From: Candidatus Endobugula sp.
GTDB taxonomy: Bacteria; Pseudomonadota; Gammaproteobacteria; Pseudomonadales; Cellvibrionaceae
DNA: 40,734 nt
Direction of reading: 5' to 3'
Assembly: GCA_020628895.1 (NCBI GenBank)
Contig: JAHDEM010000023.1
Span: 1 to 40,734, forward strand
Below the pieces are notes generated by a model. The model searched no databases, was not told where the DNA came from, and saw nothing but the letters and a program-made list of their open reading frames with translations. Of this stretch, positions 8,372 through 17,769 are shown in pieces. A program made the translations under genes and the position numbers. Within the stretch, counting starts at the first letter, position 1, and the number at the start of each line of letters is the position of its first letter.

Positions 8372-10108
8372 ATGAAACGTAATTATATTGGTTTAGCGAA
8401 TTCGTTCCATGATTCTGCTATAGCAATAGTATCTAATGATGGTGAAGTATTATTTGCAGAGGCCTCTGAGCGTTATTTGCAAAATAAGCGATCTATTGGT
8501 ATTGCTCCGGACTTATATATGCGAGCGATCGAACTGGTTAACCAATATTGTGATCCCGATGCTGATATTGTTCTTGCCTCTACATGGAGCTCAGAGCTGA
8601 TGAGAGAAGCTTTAAGTCAGCTTAAAGGGGTTGATGTTGATGGTATGATCGCTTCAGATATGACGCCAACCTTTATTCGTCGACAGTTGTCTGGACAGCA
8701 ATTCTTTTTTAAATCCCAATTGTCCATGTTAAAACAACCTGGGCACTTACTAGAATATAGCTTAGCTTATAGTGATACGTGGTCGAAAAAAAATGTAGAG
8801 AGCCGTTATTACCACCATCACAAAACCCATGCTGCTGCAGGTTGTTATAGCAGTCCATTCGACAATGCCTTATGTGCAGTATTAGATGGTATGGGCGAGC
8901 TGAGTTCGTTTGCTTGTTATCATTATGTCGATGGAACCATAACGGAAATCGGCGAGATTAATAAAGACTCTCGGGCAAGTTTAGGATTGTTTTATACCAC
9001 TATTTGTGAAACCTGTGGTTTTGATCCATTGTCCGGAGAAGAATGGAAGGTCATGGGTTTGGCCTCGTATGGTAAGCATGATCCTGAATTGTATAGCATT
9101 ATGCGAGCAATGATCATTGTTGATGATCTAATGCTTAAGAATCCTGAGCAAGAAGAATTGACTGCCTTATCCGGCCGTTTATTCGCAAGACGCCGAAAAC
9201 TAGAGGAACCTTTAATACAATATGCTGATCTTGCCTATACCGCGCAACAGGTATTTACCGAAGTGCTATTTGAGTTCTTGTGTAACTTGCACGGTACAGG
9301 GTTATCAGAAAATTTAGTACTGAGCGGCGGTTGCGCTCTCAACTCCTCAGCCAATGGCAAGATTATTGAAAATACGCCTTTCGAAAATCTGCACGTTTAT
9401 TCTGCACCTGGTGACGACGGCAATGCCGTTGGTGCCGCATTACTCGCTTTTAACCAAGATAACAAAAATCCTTCGCCAGCAAGATTTATGTCTCCCTATC
9501 TTGGTTCTACTATGAAACAGAAGAGTTTGGATAATGTGCTTCAATTTAGTGGGTTAAAGACCACCCGTTGTGGTGATGAAGCTCCAAAACTTGCTGCCAA
9601 TATGTTACAACAAGGAAAAATTATCGGTTGGATTCAAGGGCGAGCAGAGTTTGGGCCTCGTGCTTTAGGTAATCGGTCCATACTTGCTGATCCAAGATCA
9701 GCTGATGTAAAAGAAAAAATTAATGCGAGCGTGAAATTCCGTGAAGAATTTCGCCCATTTGCGCCTTCTATATTGCATGAATACGGAAGTGAGTATTTTG
9801 AGCACTATCAAGAATCACCCTATATGGAAAGAACACTTACATTTAAAGAAAGCGTAATGAATAAAGTGCCAGGCGTGGTCCATGAAGATAGAACAGGGCG
9901 GTTGCAAACGGTCAAGCATGAGTGGAATCCTAAATACTATGATCTTATCTCATCATTTTATCAATTAACCAATATCCCTTTAGTGTTAAACACTAGCTTT
10001 AATGTTATGGGTAAACCTATTTCGCACTCTGTTGAAGATGCTTTAGCGGTTTTTTTTACTAGTGGATTAGATGCTTTGTTTATCGATGGAATAATGATAG
10101 AAAAATAA
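8372..10108 (+). CDS. O-carbamoyltransferase, NodU/CmcH family
   Basis: A 578-residue enzyme of typical family length. The N-terminal Kae1-like domain begins YIGLANSFHDSAIAIV and includes the histidine cluster H148-H149-H150-K-T-H153, which in this family helps bind metal and nucleotide. CAVLDGMGE and LSGGCALN follow. The C-terminal YrdC-like part shows RAEFGPRALGNRSILADPR and EEFRPFAPS. The family makes carbamoyl-adenylate from carbamoyl phosphate and ATP and transfers the carbamoyl group to a hydroxyl of a natural product. It begins 29 bases after the phosphatase, preceded by TAGG, and is the last gene of the co-directional run. It therefore probably acts as a late tailoring enzyme. Carbamoyltransferases are, to my knowledge, not a usual part of aryl-polyene clusters. 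Confidence 0.93.
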   Translation: MKRNYIGLANSFHDSAIAIVSNDGEVLFAEASERYLQNKRSIGIAPDLYMRAIELVNQYCDPDADIVLASTWSSELMREALSQLKGVDVDGMIASDMTPTFIRRQLSGQQFFFKSQLSMLKQPGHLLEYSLAYSDTWSKKNVESRYYHHHKTHAAAGCYSSPFDNALCAVLDGMGELSSFACYHYVDGTITEIGEINKDSRASLGLFYTTICETCGFDPLSGEEWKVMGLASYGKHDPELYSIMRAMIIVDDLMLKNPEQEELTALSGRLFARRRKLEEPLIQYADLAYTAQQVFTEVLFEFLCNLHGTGLSENLVLSGGCALNSSANGKIIENTPFENLHVYSAPGDDGNAVGAALLAFNQDNKNPSPARFMSPYLGSTMKQKSLDNVLQFSGLKTTRCGDEAPKLAANMLQQGKIIGWIQGRAEFGPRALGNRSILADPRSADVKEKINASVKFREEFRPFAPSILHEYGSEYFEHYQESPYMERTLTFKESVMNKVPGVVHEDRTGRLQTVKHEWNPKYYDLISSFYQLTNIPLVLNTSFNVMGKPISHSVEDALAVFFTSGLDALFIDGIMIEK

Positions 10109-10469
10109 TATTATTATCTGATATATATTTTGAAATCGTTAACATTTTTATTTTTAGTGCATAAAGTTGTAACCGTTTATGATTGCTAAATATAATAAAT
10201 TTTTATAGCTAGTTATCTTTAATAACAAATATTATTTTTTAACTAAAATAATAACGTTTTTAATAACTTAATCGTCCATATAATCATAGTTAATTGTCAT
10301 TAATTATATGCAGGGCTTATGTTTCATTTATTACAACATTTGTAATTTTGTGAAATTAAATTGTGTTAGTAAAACAATATATTGTATCTATACTTGAGTC
10401 GTACTGTCACTTAAGTTAACTAGGCGGTAGTGGCATTTAATTAGATTGTTTTAAAAGTAGGATAACAAT
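10109..10469 (+). promoter_or_regulatory. AT-rich intergenic control region of the first sugar-binding protein gene
   Basis: These 361 bases hold no convincing gene and are much richer in A and T than the flanking genes. TATACT at 10389-10394 is a good -10 candidate, with TTAGTA 18 bases upstream as a weak -35, which would put transcription start near 10400. A perfect palindrome lies at 10330-10346 (separate entry). AGGA at about 10457-10460 serves as ribosome site for the gene at 10470. No strong terminator was found after the carbamoyltransferase, so read-through from the biosynthetic operon is possible. Promoter calls here are by eye. Confidence 0.45.
10330..10346. promoter_or_regulatory. 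Operator-like inverted repeat ATTACAA-N3-TTGTAAT
   Basis: A perfect 7-bp inverted repeat with a CAT spacer, centred about 50 bases upstream of the candidate -10 at 10389. That position suits a dimeric activator bound near -60. It has no T-tract and lies well inside the spacer, so it is unlikely to be a terminator. The binding protein is unknown. Confidence 0.5.
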
Positions 10470-11720
10470 ATGAAAAAAAATATACTTAAAGTTGCAATTT
10501 CTAGTGCTATTGTAGCAGCGTCGTTAAATGTAAAAGCAGCAGAAAGTGTTGAGGTTTTGCATTGGTGGACATCAGGTGGTGAGGCATCTGCACTTGACAT
10601 CCTTAGAGCAGGACTACAAGAAAAAGGTATCGGTTGGCAAGATATGCCAGTAGCTGGTGGTGGCGGTTCCCAAGCAACAACCGTACTTCGTGCTCGTGTG
10701 ACGGGTAATAATCCTCCAACAGCGGCACAAATGTTAGGTTATGATGTTTTAGATTGGGGCAAAATTGATGGTGCAGTTGCCAACCTAAATGATATTGCCG
10801 CCCAAGAAAATTGGGATGAATTAGTACCGGAAGCATTACAGTTTTTCTCAAAATACGAAGGTAATTGGATAGCAGCTCCAGTAAATGTACATAGTTCTAA
10901 TTGGATCTGGATTAATAAAGAACAGTTTGAAAAAGTTAATGGAAAAATCCCAACTAACTGGGATGAACTTGTCGGTCTATTAGATGCATTTAAAGCAGCG
11001 GGCATCACTCCCTTAGCTCATGGTGGTCAGGCGTGGCAAGAAGTAGTCATTTTCGATTCTATTATTTTATCGCTAGGTAAAGACTTTTATCGTTCAGCAA
11101 TGATAGATCTAGACCCTGCTGCGATTAAAAGCCCTAAAATGTTAGAAGCATTTAAACGTATGGGTACACTACGTAAGTATGTTGACGATAACTTCTCGGG
11201 TCGTGATTGGAACTTGGCCTCAGCCATGGTAATCGAAGGCAAAGCAGGTATGCAAATTCAAGGCGACTGGGCTAAAGGAGAGTTCGTGAATGCGGGTAAA
11301 GTGCCCGATGAGGACTTTATTTGTATTCGCTATCCAGGCACCGAGGGATCGACAGTATTCCTTGCTGATCAGTTCGTGATGTTCGAGGTAGATGAGAGTA
11401 AAAAGAATGCTCAGAAAGAAATGGCTAAAGGTATTATGGGTTTAGAATTCCAGTCAGCATTTAATGTGGCTAAAGGTTCTGCTCCTGCCCGAATGGATGT
11501 GCCTGACAGTGCATTTGACTCTTGTGGTAAAAAAGCCATCGCCGATCTAAAAGCCTCTAATGCAAGTGGCTCTATGTTTGGTTCTATTGCTCATGGCCAT
11601 GCGGTCCCATCAATAGTAAAAGGGGCTATCTATGACGTGGTAACGGCTCATTTTAATGGTGAATACACCGCTGCTGAAGCGGTAGAAGAACTTGCTGTTG
11701 CTATTGATTCAACCAGATAA
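10470..11720 (+). CDS. Periplasmic sugar-binding protein, glucose/mannose type (CUT1-like, orphan)
   Basis: A 416-residue secreted protein. Residues 1-23 form a signal peptide (basic start, hydrophobic core, cleavage near VKA-AES). The mature protein begins with [12 protein letters not shown] and contains [38 protein letters not shown] and AHGHAVPS, resembling GtsA/GltB-type glucose or mannose binding proteins. It would bind a hexose in the periplasm. No CUT1 permease or ATPase is encoded nearby, so it is an orphan. The next gene is a chemoreceptor and the one after that a sugar epimerase. A hairpin terminator at 11741-11787 separates it from the chemoreceptor, which would allow much higher expression of this gene. 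A close paralogue lies at 38498-39769. Confidence 0.92.
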   Translation: MKKNILKVAISSAIVAASLNVKAAESVEVLHWWTSGGEASALDILRAGLQEKGIGWQDMPVAGGGGSQATTVLRARVTGNNPPTAAQMLGYDVLDWGKIDGAVANLNDIAAQENWDELVPEALQFFSKYEGNWIAAPVNVHSSNWIWINKEQFEKVNGKIPTNWDELVGLLDAFKAAGITPLAHGGQAWQEVVIFDSIILSLGKDFYRSAMIDLDPAAIKSPKMLEAFKRMGTLRKYVDDNFSGRDWNLASAMVIEGKAGMQIQGDWAKGEFVNAGKVPDEDFICIRYPGTEGSTVFLADQFVMFEVDESKKNAQKEMAKGIMGLEFQSAFNVAKGSAPARMDVPDSAFDSCGKKAIADLKASNASGSMFGSIAHGHAVPSIVKGAIYDVVTAHFNGEYTAAEAVEELAVAIDSTR

Positions 11721-11740
11721 ATAGTCACTTTTCTTCTATT

Positions 11741-11787
11741 TGAGTATCTGTATCTTTTTATCCCCGGATACAGATACTCAGGTTTTT
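11741..11787 (+). terminator. Strong Rho-independent terminator after the sugar-binding protein gene
   Basis: A perfect 14-bp inverted repeat, TGAGTATCTGTATC at 11741-11754 against 11767-11780, encloses a 12-base loop and is followed by GG and five Ts at 11783-11787. It starts 20 bases after the binding-protein stop. Confidence 0.9.
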
Positions 11788-11849
11788 ATCTTACACATCA
11801 TTTCTCCTATATTGCATGATTGAACAGTTGATTGAAAGCGAGGTTAATT

Positions 11850-14180
11850 GTGAAAATTTCTAAAAAAATTACAGCAAGCGTTGTTGTCGTTGCTACTCTT
11901 GCAGCCTTTATTACCGCTTTTATTGTTGTGATATCCTCCTCAAATAGAATGCAAGATAGCTTGTTTGATGCGCGCAGTGACCAAATGGTTTCGCTTCGCA
12001 ACCTGACACGAAATAACGTACAACAATATTTTAGTTCGCTAGAAAAGCAAATTCTTAATTTATCACAGTCTCAAGCAATCATAGATGCCTCTAGAGATTT
12101 TTCAGGTTCATTTAAAAGTTTTTCATTTTTTGTCGGAAGAAAAGATAGAGAGGGTCAGAAGCAAGTAATAAGAGAATATTATAAAAATCAAATTTCTCCA
12201 TTATTCAATCAGCTCAATCCAAAAAACTCATTTGATTATAATAGTTATATTAATAGTATGTCGATAGATGCTATTGCATTACAGTCAGAGTATATCGCTA
12301 AAAATAGTTATGATATTGGGAAAAAAGAAAACCTATTAGCAACGGAAGACGGTACTTCTTATACTCGGTCCCATAAAAAACATCATCCATTTTTACGTTC
12401 TTTTGTTCAGCGTTTTCAGTTAAGAGATTTAATATTAATTGATTCTAAAGAAAGTAACGTTATTTATACTACAAAGAAAAATATCGATTTTGGCTCGTCT
12501 TTGGTAACGGGACCTTATAATGATTCCGCTATTTCTGAAGCGTTTCAAAAAGCGAATACATTAAAAAATAATGAATTTTCATTTATTGATTATAAACCTT
12601 ATTCAGCGGCCTTCGGCGAGCCGGTTGCTTTTCTTTCGGCTCCTGTTTTTGACGAAGAAGGAGTTCGTTTAGGAGTACTTATATTTCAGCTGGCATCATC
12701 TCAACTAACAGATATGTTGATTTATAATGGGCAATGGCAGGCTTCCGGTTTGGGTGAAACGGGTGAAACCTATCTTGTTAATGAAGATGGTGTATTTCGC
12801 ACAACTAGCCGTTTATTAATTGAGGATACGAAACAATTTTCAGGTACTTTATATAGTCAAGGCGTAGATGAACATATTATTAATAATATACAAGCATTAG
12901 GTACTAATGCCTCTTTGCATACGATTCAAACACCAGCAACTGATGCGGCATTTAATCAAGAAGCTGGCACATTAGTGACCCAAAATTATATGGGACAAGA
13001 GGTATTGAGTGCATTTGAATCTATAGAAATTTTTGGCCATAAATGGGCTTTGTTAAGCGAGATTACAATGCAGGAAGTGATGCAGGAAACCATCACAATG
13101 CAAAAAAATATCCTTTTTCTGTCTATAGTAACCGTTATTATTATTGTTGCCGTAGGTTGTTTTGTCGGTTTCTTTTTGTCTAAATCAATTAGTCAGCCTA
13201 TTTTACAGACGAGCCAATCCTTGCGGGATATTGCAAAAGGTGATGGTGACCTTACTCGCCGCCTTAATGAGCAGCGTAATGATGAATTGGGCGAGCTGGC
13301 CTCTGCTTTTAACCAATTTGTCGACAGGGTGCATAGTCTTGTAAAGGATATCAGCTCTTCTGCACAAAATTTGTCCTCCGTTATTATATCAATCAAAGAA
13401 ATTGCCGAAAGTGGTAGCGCTACAGCTACCTCGCAACAAAAACAGACGGAAAAGGTGGTTATGGCTATTACTGATATGTCCTCTTCTGCGCAACAAATTT
13501 CGGAAAATACAGTAAAAGCTGCTCAATCTGCAGAACAAGCAGATAGTGAGGGACAAAAAGTACAAGAAACAATGAGAGAGGCCATTTATTCCATAGAGTG
13601 CCTATCTTCAGAAATCGATGAAGCTAGTGAAGTAGTGCATGATTTAGAAAAAGACGTGGCTAATATTGTTTCTGTTTTAGATGTTATTAGTGGTATGGCA
13701 GAGCAAACTAACCTTCTTGCACTGAATGCTGCTATAGAATCTGCTCGTGCAGGCGAGGCTGGCCGTGGCTTTGCGGTTGTAGCCGATGAGGTAAGAGCAC
13801 TTGCAGGTAAAACACAGCAAAGTACAACCGAAATACATGAAATGATCAACCGTTTACAGAAAGGTTCTTTAAAAGCAGTGGCAGTCATGGAATCGAGTAA
13901 AAAAAGTGGGGACAAATCTACCAATATTGTTGGTAATGCTGGAAATTCATTACTCTCTATTTCAGAAATGGTGTCTATTATTAATGAGATGGCTAGCCAA
14001 ATCGCAAAAGAGTCAAACCAACAAATGGCATTTACACAAGATATTAATAAAAATATCGTTTCTATCTCCAGATCGGGTGAAACGTCACTAGATGAAGCCA
14101 AAAAAATGGCCGTATTGAGTGTGGATCTCAATGATTTATCAGAAAAATTACATAAGCTAGTTAGCAAGTTTCAGATATAA
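11850..14180 (+). CDS. Methyl-accepting chemotaxis protein with dCache-type sensor
   Basis: A 776-residue transmembrane chemoreceptor. Membrane segments lie at about residues 7-28 and 421-443. Between them is a large periplasmic region that looks like a double-Cache sensor, with [17 protein letters not shown] and [17 protein letters not shown] in its two halves. A HAMP linker follows ([19 protein letters not shown]), then a long coiled-coil signalling domain with the invariant tip [15 protein letters not shown]. The signalling end would control CheA and thus flagellar or pilus motility. GTG at 11850, behind GCGAGG, is preferred over TTG at 11832. It lies downstream of a sugar-binding protein and upstream of a sugar epimerase, so sugar taxis is plausible, either by direct binding or through the binding protein. 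No other che genes are in the window. Confidence 0.93.
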   Translation: MKISKKITASVVVVATLAAFITAFIVVISSSNRMQDSLFDARSDQMVSLRNLTRNNVQQYFSSLEKQILNLSQSQAIIDASRDFSGSFKSFSFFVGRKDREGQKQVIREYYKNQISPLFNQLNPKNSFDYNSYINSMSIDAIALQSEYIAKNSYDIGKKENLLATEDGTSYTRSHKKHHPFLRSFVQRFQLRDLILIDSKESNVIYTTKKNIDFGSSLVTGPYNDSAISEAFQKANTLKNNEFSFIDYKPYSAAFGEPVAFLSAPVFDEEGVRLGVLIFQLASSQLTDMLIYNGQWQASGLGETGETYLVNEDGVFRTTSRLLIEDTKQFSGTLYSQGVDEHIINNIQALGTNASLHTIQTPATDAAFNQEAGTLVTQNYMGQEVLSAFESIEIFGHKWALLSEITMQEVMQETITMQKNILFLSIVTVIIIVAVGCFVGFFLSKSISQPILQTSQSLRDIAKGDGDLTRRLNEQRNDELGELASAFNQFVDRVHSLVKDISSSAQNLSSVIISIKEIAESGSATATSQQKQTEKVVMAITDMSSSAQQISENTVKAAQSAEQADSEGQKVQETMREAIYSIECLSSEIDEASEVVHDLEKDVANIVSVLDVISGMAEQTNLLALNAAIESARAGEAGRGFAVVADEVRALAGKTQQSTTEIHEMINRLQKGSLKAVAVMESSKKSGDKSTNIVGNAGNSLLSISEMVSIINEMASQIAKESNQQMAFTQDINKNIVSISRSGETSLDEAKKMAVLSVDLNDLSEKLHKLVSKFQI

Positions 14181-14211
14181 AATCATTCTTTCCCTGATAA
14201 CAATCAGTTCT

Positions 14212-14255
14212 CAAGCTAGGTAATAAAATTAGTTAGCTTGTTAATATCATTTTTT
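14212..14255 (+). terminator. Possible weak terminator after the chemoreceptor gene
   Basis: CAAGCTA at 14212-14218 pairs with TAGCTTG at 14234-14240 around a 15-base loop, and a T-run follows about ten bases later at 14250-14255. The stem is short and the T-run is displaced, so this may only partly stop transcription into the epimerase gene. Confidence 0.35.
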
Positions 14256-14333
14256 ATTATCTAGGGAATGTTATATGGAAAGTAATAACCATTATTAACT
14301 GTTTTTCTGTTTGTAATAACCTAGGATAATAAA

Positions 14334-15536
14334 ATGATAACAACACCGGATTTTATGTCACAAAATTTTTTAAAAGACCATACTAAAAAAATTATGGACT
14401 TTTACCATCCAAAATGCGTCGATCCTGAAGGTGGTTTTTTTCATGCATACACTACTAATGGAGAAAAAATTACCCCAGAAATAAAACAGCTGGTAAGTAG
14501 TGCGCGTTTTGTTATTAATTATGCGCGAATGGCAAGAATCAATAATGACGATTCTTTCTTAGAGCAGTGTCGTCATGGTCTGGAATATATTAAGTCTGTA
14601 CATTGGTCGTCCGAGAAAAACAAATATCACTGGGTTATTGTGCATGGAAATTCTGTTGTACCGAACGACTTTTTCTATGGTTGGGCCTTTGTATTACTGG
14701 CTTATGCAGAAGCCTTACAAAGCGGATTAAGCGAGTATAAAAACGACTTATACATGATTTATCATGCGATGAATGAGAAATATTGGTTACCCGAATACTC
14801 CCTGTATGCAGATGAGTATGGTGCAGATGGTCAGTGCGATTCTTATCGAGGGCAAAACTGCAATATGCATGCTGTAGAAGCATCGTTAAGTTGCTATGCC
14901 GCAACAAGCGATTCTCAGTTTCTTGATCGAGCTTATCTCGTTGCCAACCGCATTATTAATGAGTTACCTGATCCCAATAAACCCTTGATATGGGAACATT
15001 ATAACCAAAACTGGGAGCCCGATTGGGAATACAACAAAGATAAACCTGACGATATGCTGCGTCCTTGGGGTTATCAGCCGGGCCATCTTACCGAGTGGGC
15101 AAAATTTTTGTTAATTATGCATCAATATAAACCCGAATCATGGATGGTAGAGCGGGCGGAATATTTATTTACTCAGGGAGTCAGTAACGGTTGGGATCAT
15201 GAATATGGTGGTTTGGTATATAGTTTTAACCATGAAGGACAACCTAGTTGCGACCAAAAATTTTACTGGGTACAGGCAGAGTCCTTTGCTGCTGCATACT
15301 TAGCAGCAGTAACGGGGAAAAAATATTACTTAGAGGAATACCAACGAATTTGGGCTTATGCTTGGGAGCATTTAGTGGATCATGAGTATGGGGCTTGGCA
15401 CCATAAATTAACTCGAGAAGGAGAGCTTATGTCTGAAGTGAAAAGCCCCTTAGGAAAAACGGACTACCATACATTGGGCGCTTGTTATGATGTGCTTAAC
15501 GCATTAAAACTCTCCGAGCAGATGTTTAAAGATTAA
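14334..15536 (+). CDS. AGE-family sugar 2-epimerase/aldose-ketose isomerase (YihS/mannose isomerase-like)
   Basis: A 400-residue cytosolic (alpha/alpha)6-barrel protein of the N-acylglucosamine 2-epimerase family. Visible hallmarks are HGNSVVPNDFFYGWAF, CNMHAVEA with H179, GYQPGHLTEW with H251 and E254, FYWVQAESFAA and GAWHHKL with H356-H357. The positions of H251, E254 and a late histidine agree with the acid-base residues of YihS-type isomerases. The family interconverts mannose and fructose or glucose, or epimerises N-acetyl or oligosaccharide substrates. A fructose-type ABC importer and hexose-binding proteins nearby make a mannose-fructose isomerase the best guess. AGGA precedes the ATG at 14334. 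The last 11 bases overlap the end of the convergent DUF4432 gene. Cellobiose epimerase is an alternative. Confidence 0.85.
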   Translation: MITTPDFMSQNFLKDHTKKIMDFYHPKCVDPEGGFFHAYTTNGEKITPEIKQLVSSARFVINYARMARINNDDSFLEQCRHGLEYIKSVHWSSEKNKYHWVIVHGNSVVPNDFFYGWAFVLLAYAEALQSGLSEYKNDLYMIYHAMNEKYWLPEYSLYADEYGADGQCDSYRGQNCNMHAVEASLSCYAATSDSQFLDRAYLVANRIINELPDPNKPLIWEHYNQNWEPDWEYNKDKPDDMLRPWGYQPGHLTEWAKFLLIMHQYKPESWMVERAEYLFTQGVSNGWDHEYGGLVYSFNHEGQPSCDQKFYWVQAESFAAAYLAAVTGKKYYLEEYQRIWAYAWEHLVDHEYGAWHHKLTREGELMSEVKSPLGKTDYHTLGACYDVLNALKLSEQMFKD

Positions 15537-16689
15537 CAGGTGGTGAGCTTTGAATCACTGGTGATTGAGTGGACTGAAGCTGTTTAATGTTATTGCGACT
15601 TGCATCCACTTCACTCGCACTAGTGAATAAACCAAAACGTACACTAAACTGCACACTCTCCTTTGCTTTGATCGTAGGTACTAGGCCCAATGCGTGTTGG
15701 TGGCTGCGATTATAGGCAAAGCTAGTGCCAGGCTCTAATCCAACAACATAACCTTGTTCTACAGTGTCCGTGTTTTTCCACAGCGTGAAAACGGGTAAGG
15801 TAGCGTATTGCCACGCAACCTCTACACCAGTATCTTTGTTTGCATTTTCCAGTAGCGAAAAGCAGGTTCCGTCATCATTTTTGAGCGGCCTAATATTGTA
15901 AACCATTTCGTCAAAATGCTTTGTCGGTTTTTTAATAGATTGCCACTGGTCCAGGCCCTGTGTTGCGTATTGATTAAAGGGTGATATTTCAGCAATAGCA
16001 ATGTGGATTTTGCTGCCTTCTTCCAAAATAGGCTGGCCAAAATTATTGTGATAAATACTTTGGTAAGTATTATCGTAGCTGCTGTTATTCGTCAGTGTGT
16101 CTACTATATCGATATAAGGGCTGTCCAGCGTTAATGAAATAGAAGTATTAACTTCGTAATCGGTAAACTTAAATCGCTTTTCACTGACACTGCCCGATAA
16201 CGTGACGCGATAAGGTGCTTTTTGTTCCACGCTCAATACTATATTGTCAGCGGGAGTATTTTGTATACGTCCATGCAATGTTAAAAATTCATCGCCATCT
16301 TGTCCTGGATGTCCAGACCATTGATAGCCACAACGCACCAGCATTTCATTAAAACCATCAAGCCAGCCAATGCCTCCAGAAGCCTCTTGATTAATAAACT
16401 GTGGATGCACAATCTCTTTCACTGGAGAATCCCAACCAAAACGTTGGTTGTTTCTTGTGACATCTAAGATTGCCATCGCTCGAGTGGGTACAATTCTTAT
16501 CGTCATATTGCCAATACATAAAGTAATAAGGCGCGAGCCTACTTGTTTTCCACCAACAAGGCATTCTTGTTCTATGCTAATAGGTATATCTGCAGGTAAA
16601 CCCATGTCGGTATTCGTAAGAGAAAAATTAGTCTGATCAATTTTTTTAGAGCTATTGAGAATGTCGAAAATGAAAAGTGTTTGGGACAT
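15526..16689 (-). CDS. DUF4432 aldose-1-epimerase-like protein
   Basis: A 387-residue protein without a signal peptide. Segments GGIGWLDGFNEMLVRCGYQ, FLTLHGRIQNTPADN, IYHNNFGQPILEEGS and VVGLEPGTSFAYNR follow the pattern of the DUF4432 family, which shares the galactose-mutarotase fold. Members are thought to bind sugars; their reaction is mostly untested. The conserved His of HGRI and of YHNN and the Glu of GLEPGT are in place for sugar binding. It converges on the AGE-family epimerase with an 11-base overlap of coding ends, so the pair flank one small sugar locus. A role in mutarotation or epimerisation of the same sugar is likely. The last 25 residues are Ser/Gln/Pro-rich and probably disordered. 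Confidence 0.8.
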   Translation of the reverse strand: MSQTLFIFDILNSSKKIDQTNFSLTNTDMGLPADIPISIEQECLVGGKQVGSRLITLCIGNMTIRIVPTRAMAILDVTRNNQRFGWDSPVKEIVHPQFINQEASGGIGWLDGFNEMLVRCGYQWSGHPGQDGDEFLTLHGRIQNTPADNIVLSVEQKAPYRVTLSGSVSEKRFKFTDYEVNTSISLTLDSPYIDIVDTLTNNSSYDNTYQSIYHNNFGQPILEEGSKIHIAIAEISPFNQYATQGLDQWQSIKKPTKHFDEMVYNIRPLKNDDGTCFSLLENANKDTGVEVAWQYATLPVFTLWKNTDTVEQGYVVGLEPGTSFAYNRSHQHALGLVPTIKAKESVQFSVRFGLFTSASEVDASRNNIKQLQSTQSPVIQSSPPVNL

Positions 16690-16964
16690 ACAGTAAATGC
16701 CTTTAAGTTTCTTGTGCTTTTTATAAGAAAATATTGAATATTTATAACGTATCTATAACAAAAAATTTTTTCAAAAAAATAATGATGAAACAAACGTAAT
16801 AAATGTAATTTATACTGTGATAATTCTTAGTGCGAAATTATGCAAAGCGTTGCTTAGGTGATTTTGTCGTCTTATACTGCATATACTATGATACTAATTT
16901 TAAAAAATGATACATTGCCCTTTGGCAAATATTCTTGATAATAATAACACGAGTACTTAATAGC
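16690..16964. promoter_or_regulatory. Divergent control region between DUF4432 and the response regulator
   Basis: About 275 AT-rich bases separate two divergent genes, so at least two promoters are expected. TATACT occurs near 16873-16884 on the + strand as a -10 candidate. TTGCC-N4-GGCAA at 16915-16928 is a short inverted repeat just upstream of the response regulator start and could be an autoregulation site. Nothing stronger was found. Confidence 0.35.
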
Positions 16965-17699
16965 ATGAGCAAACCATCTAAAAAAAATATATTGATTGTT
17001 GATGACGACGAAGATATTTGTCTATTGCTAAGCGATGCTTTAACGGTAAAGGGATATAATACCTTTGTTGCCGAGAACGGCAAACAGGCATGGTCTTTTT
17101 TAGATGATAAAACGATCGATCTTGTCTTGATGGATTTGTACCTCAACAATGAAGATGGTTTGCAATTGGCTCGCCAAATAAGAGATAAACATGCGGTTGC
17201 TATTATGATGCTAACCGGTAAAGGCGATGAAACAGATCGCATTCTGGGTCTGGAATTAGCCGCCGATGATTATATGATGAAACCGTTTAATGTACGTGAA
17301 TTAACGGCTAGGGTTCATGCACTTATTAGGCGTTCATCGCAACATGTTCCCCAATTTCCCAATCTTGTTGCTGATGACCATGAATGTTTAAGTTTTGGAA
17401 AGTGGGTGATTGACCTTACCGCAAGAAGGTTATTTGATGCTGATGGTCATGAGGAGAATTTAACAACAGGAGAGTTTTCATTGCTGGCGGTATTGGTTAA
17501 ACATCCTGACCGTGTATTAAGCCGAGAGCAAATTATTGACATGAGCAGAGGTCTAGACGTAGAAGTATTTGATCGAACGGTCGATGTACTCATCCTTCGC
17601 TTACGCAGAAAAATAGAAATAAACCCTAAAACGCCAGAGTTTATAAAAACCCAAAGAGGCATCGGTTATATTTTTCATGGTCCTGTGCATTCCAACTAA
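16965..17699 (+). CDS. OmpR-family response regulator
   Basis: A 244-residue two-component regulator. The receiver domain (about 8-120) has the acidic pocket D13-D14-D15, phospho-acceptor D57 in LVLMDLYL, T84 and K106 in YMMKPF. The C-terminal winged-helix domain (about 140-240) includes LTTGEFSLLAVLVKHPDRVLSREQ and RTVDVLILRLRRKIE, the DNA-recognition region, and ends with GIGYIF. It is expected to bind DNA as a dimer when phosphorylated. ATG at 16965 is favoured over TTG at 16935 because the receiver domain begins right after it, although no clear ribosome site precedes it. It lies 70 bases before a hybrid kinase and is followed by the fructose-type importer genes, which are its likely targets. 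Confidence 0.92.
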   Translation: MSKPSKKNILIVDDDEDICLLLSDALTVKGYNTFVAENGKQAWSFLDDKTIDLVLMDLYLNNEDGLQLARQIRDKHAVAIMMLTGKGDETDRILGLELAADDYMMKPFNVRELTARVHALIRRSSQHVPQFPNLVADDHECLSFGKWVIDLTARRLFDADGHEENLTTGEFSLLAVLVKHPDRVLSREQIIDMSRGLDVEVFDRTVDVLILRLRRKIEINPKTPEFIKTQRGIGYIFHGPVHSN

Positions 17700-17769
17700 T
17701 TAGAAATTAAATGACATGATCCGTAAGCGCTAAATTTGTGTTAAACAATGAGATAAAGAACCATCCTCC

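Noticed and set aside
13586-14167. A 193-codon minus-strand open frame
   Set aside because: It lies wholly inside the chemoreceptor signalling domain, whose motifs are clear on the + strand; the Ser/Ala-rich antisense protein is what such coiled-coil genes produce by chance.
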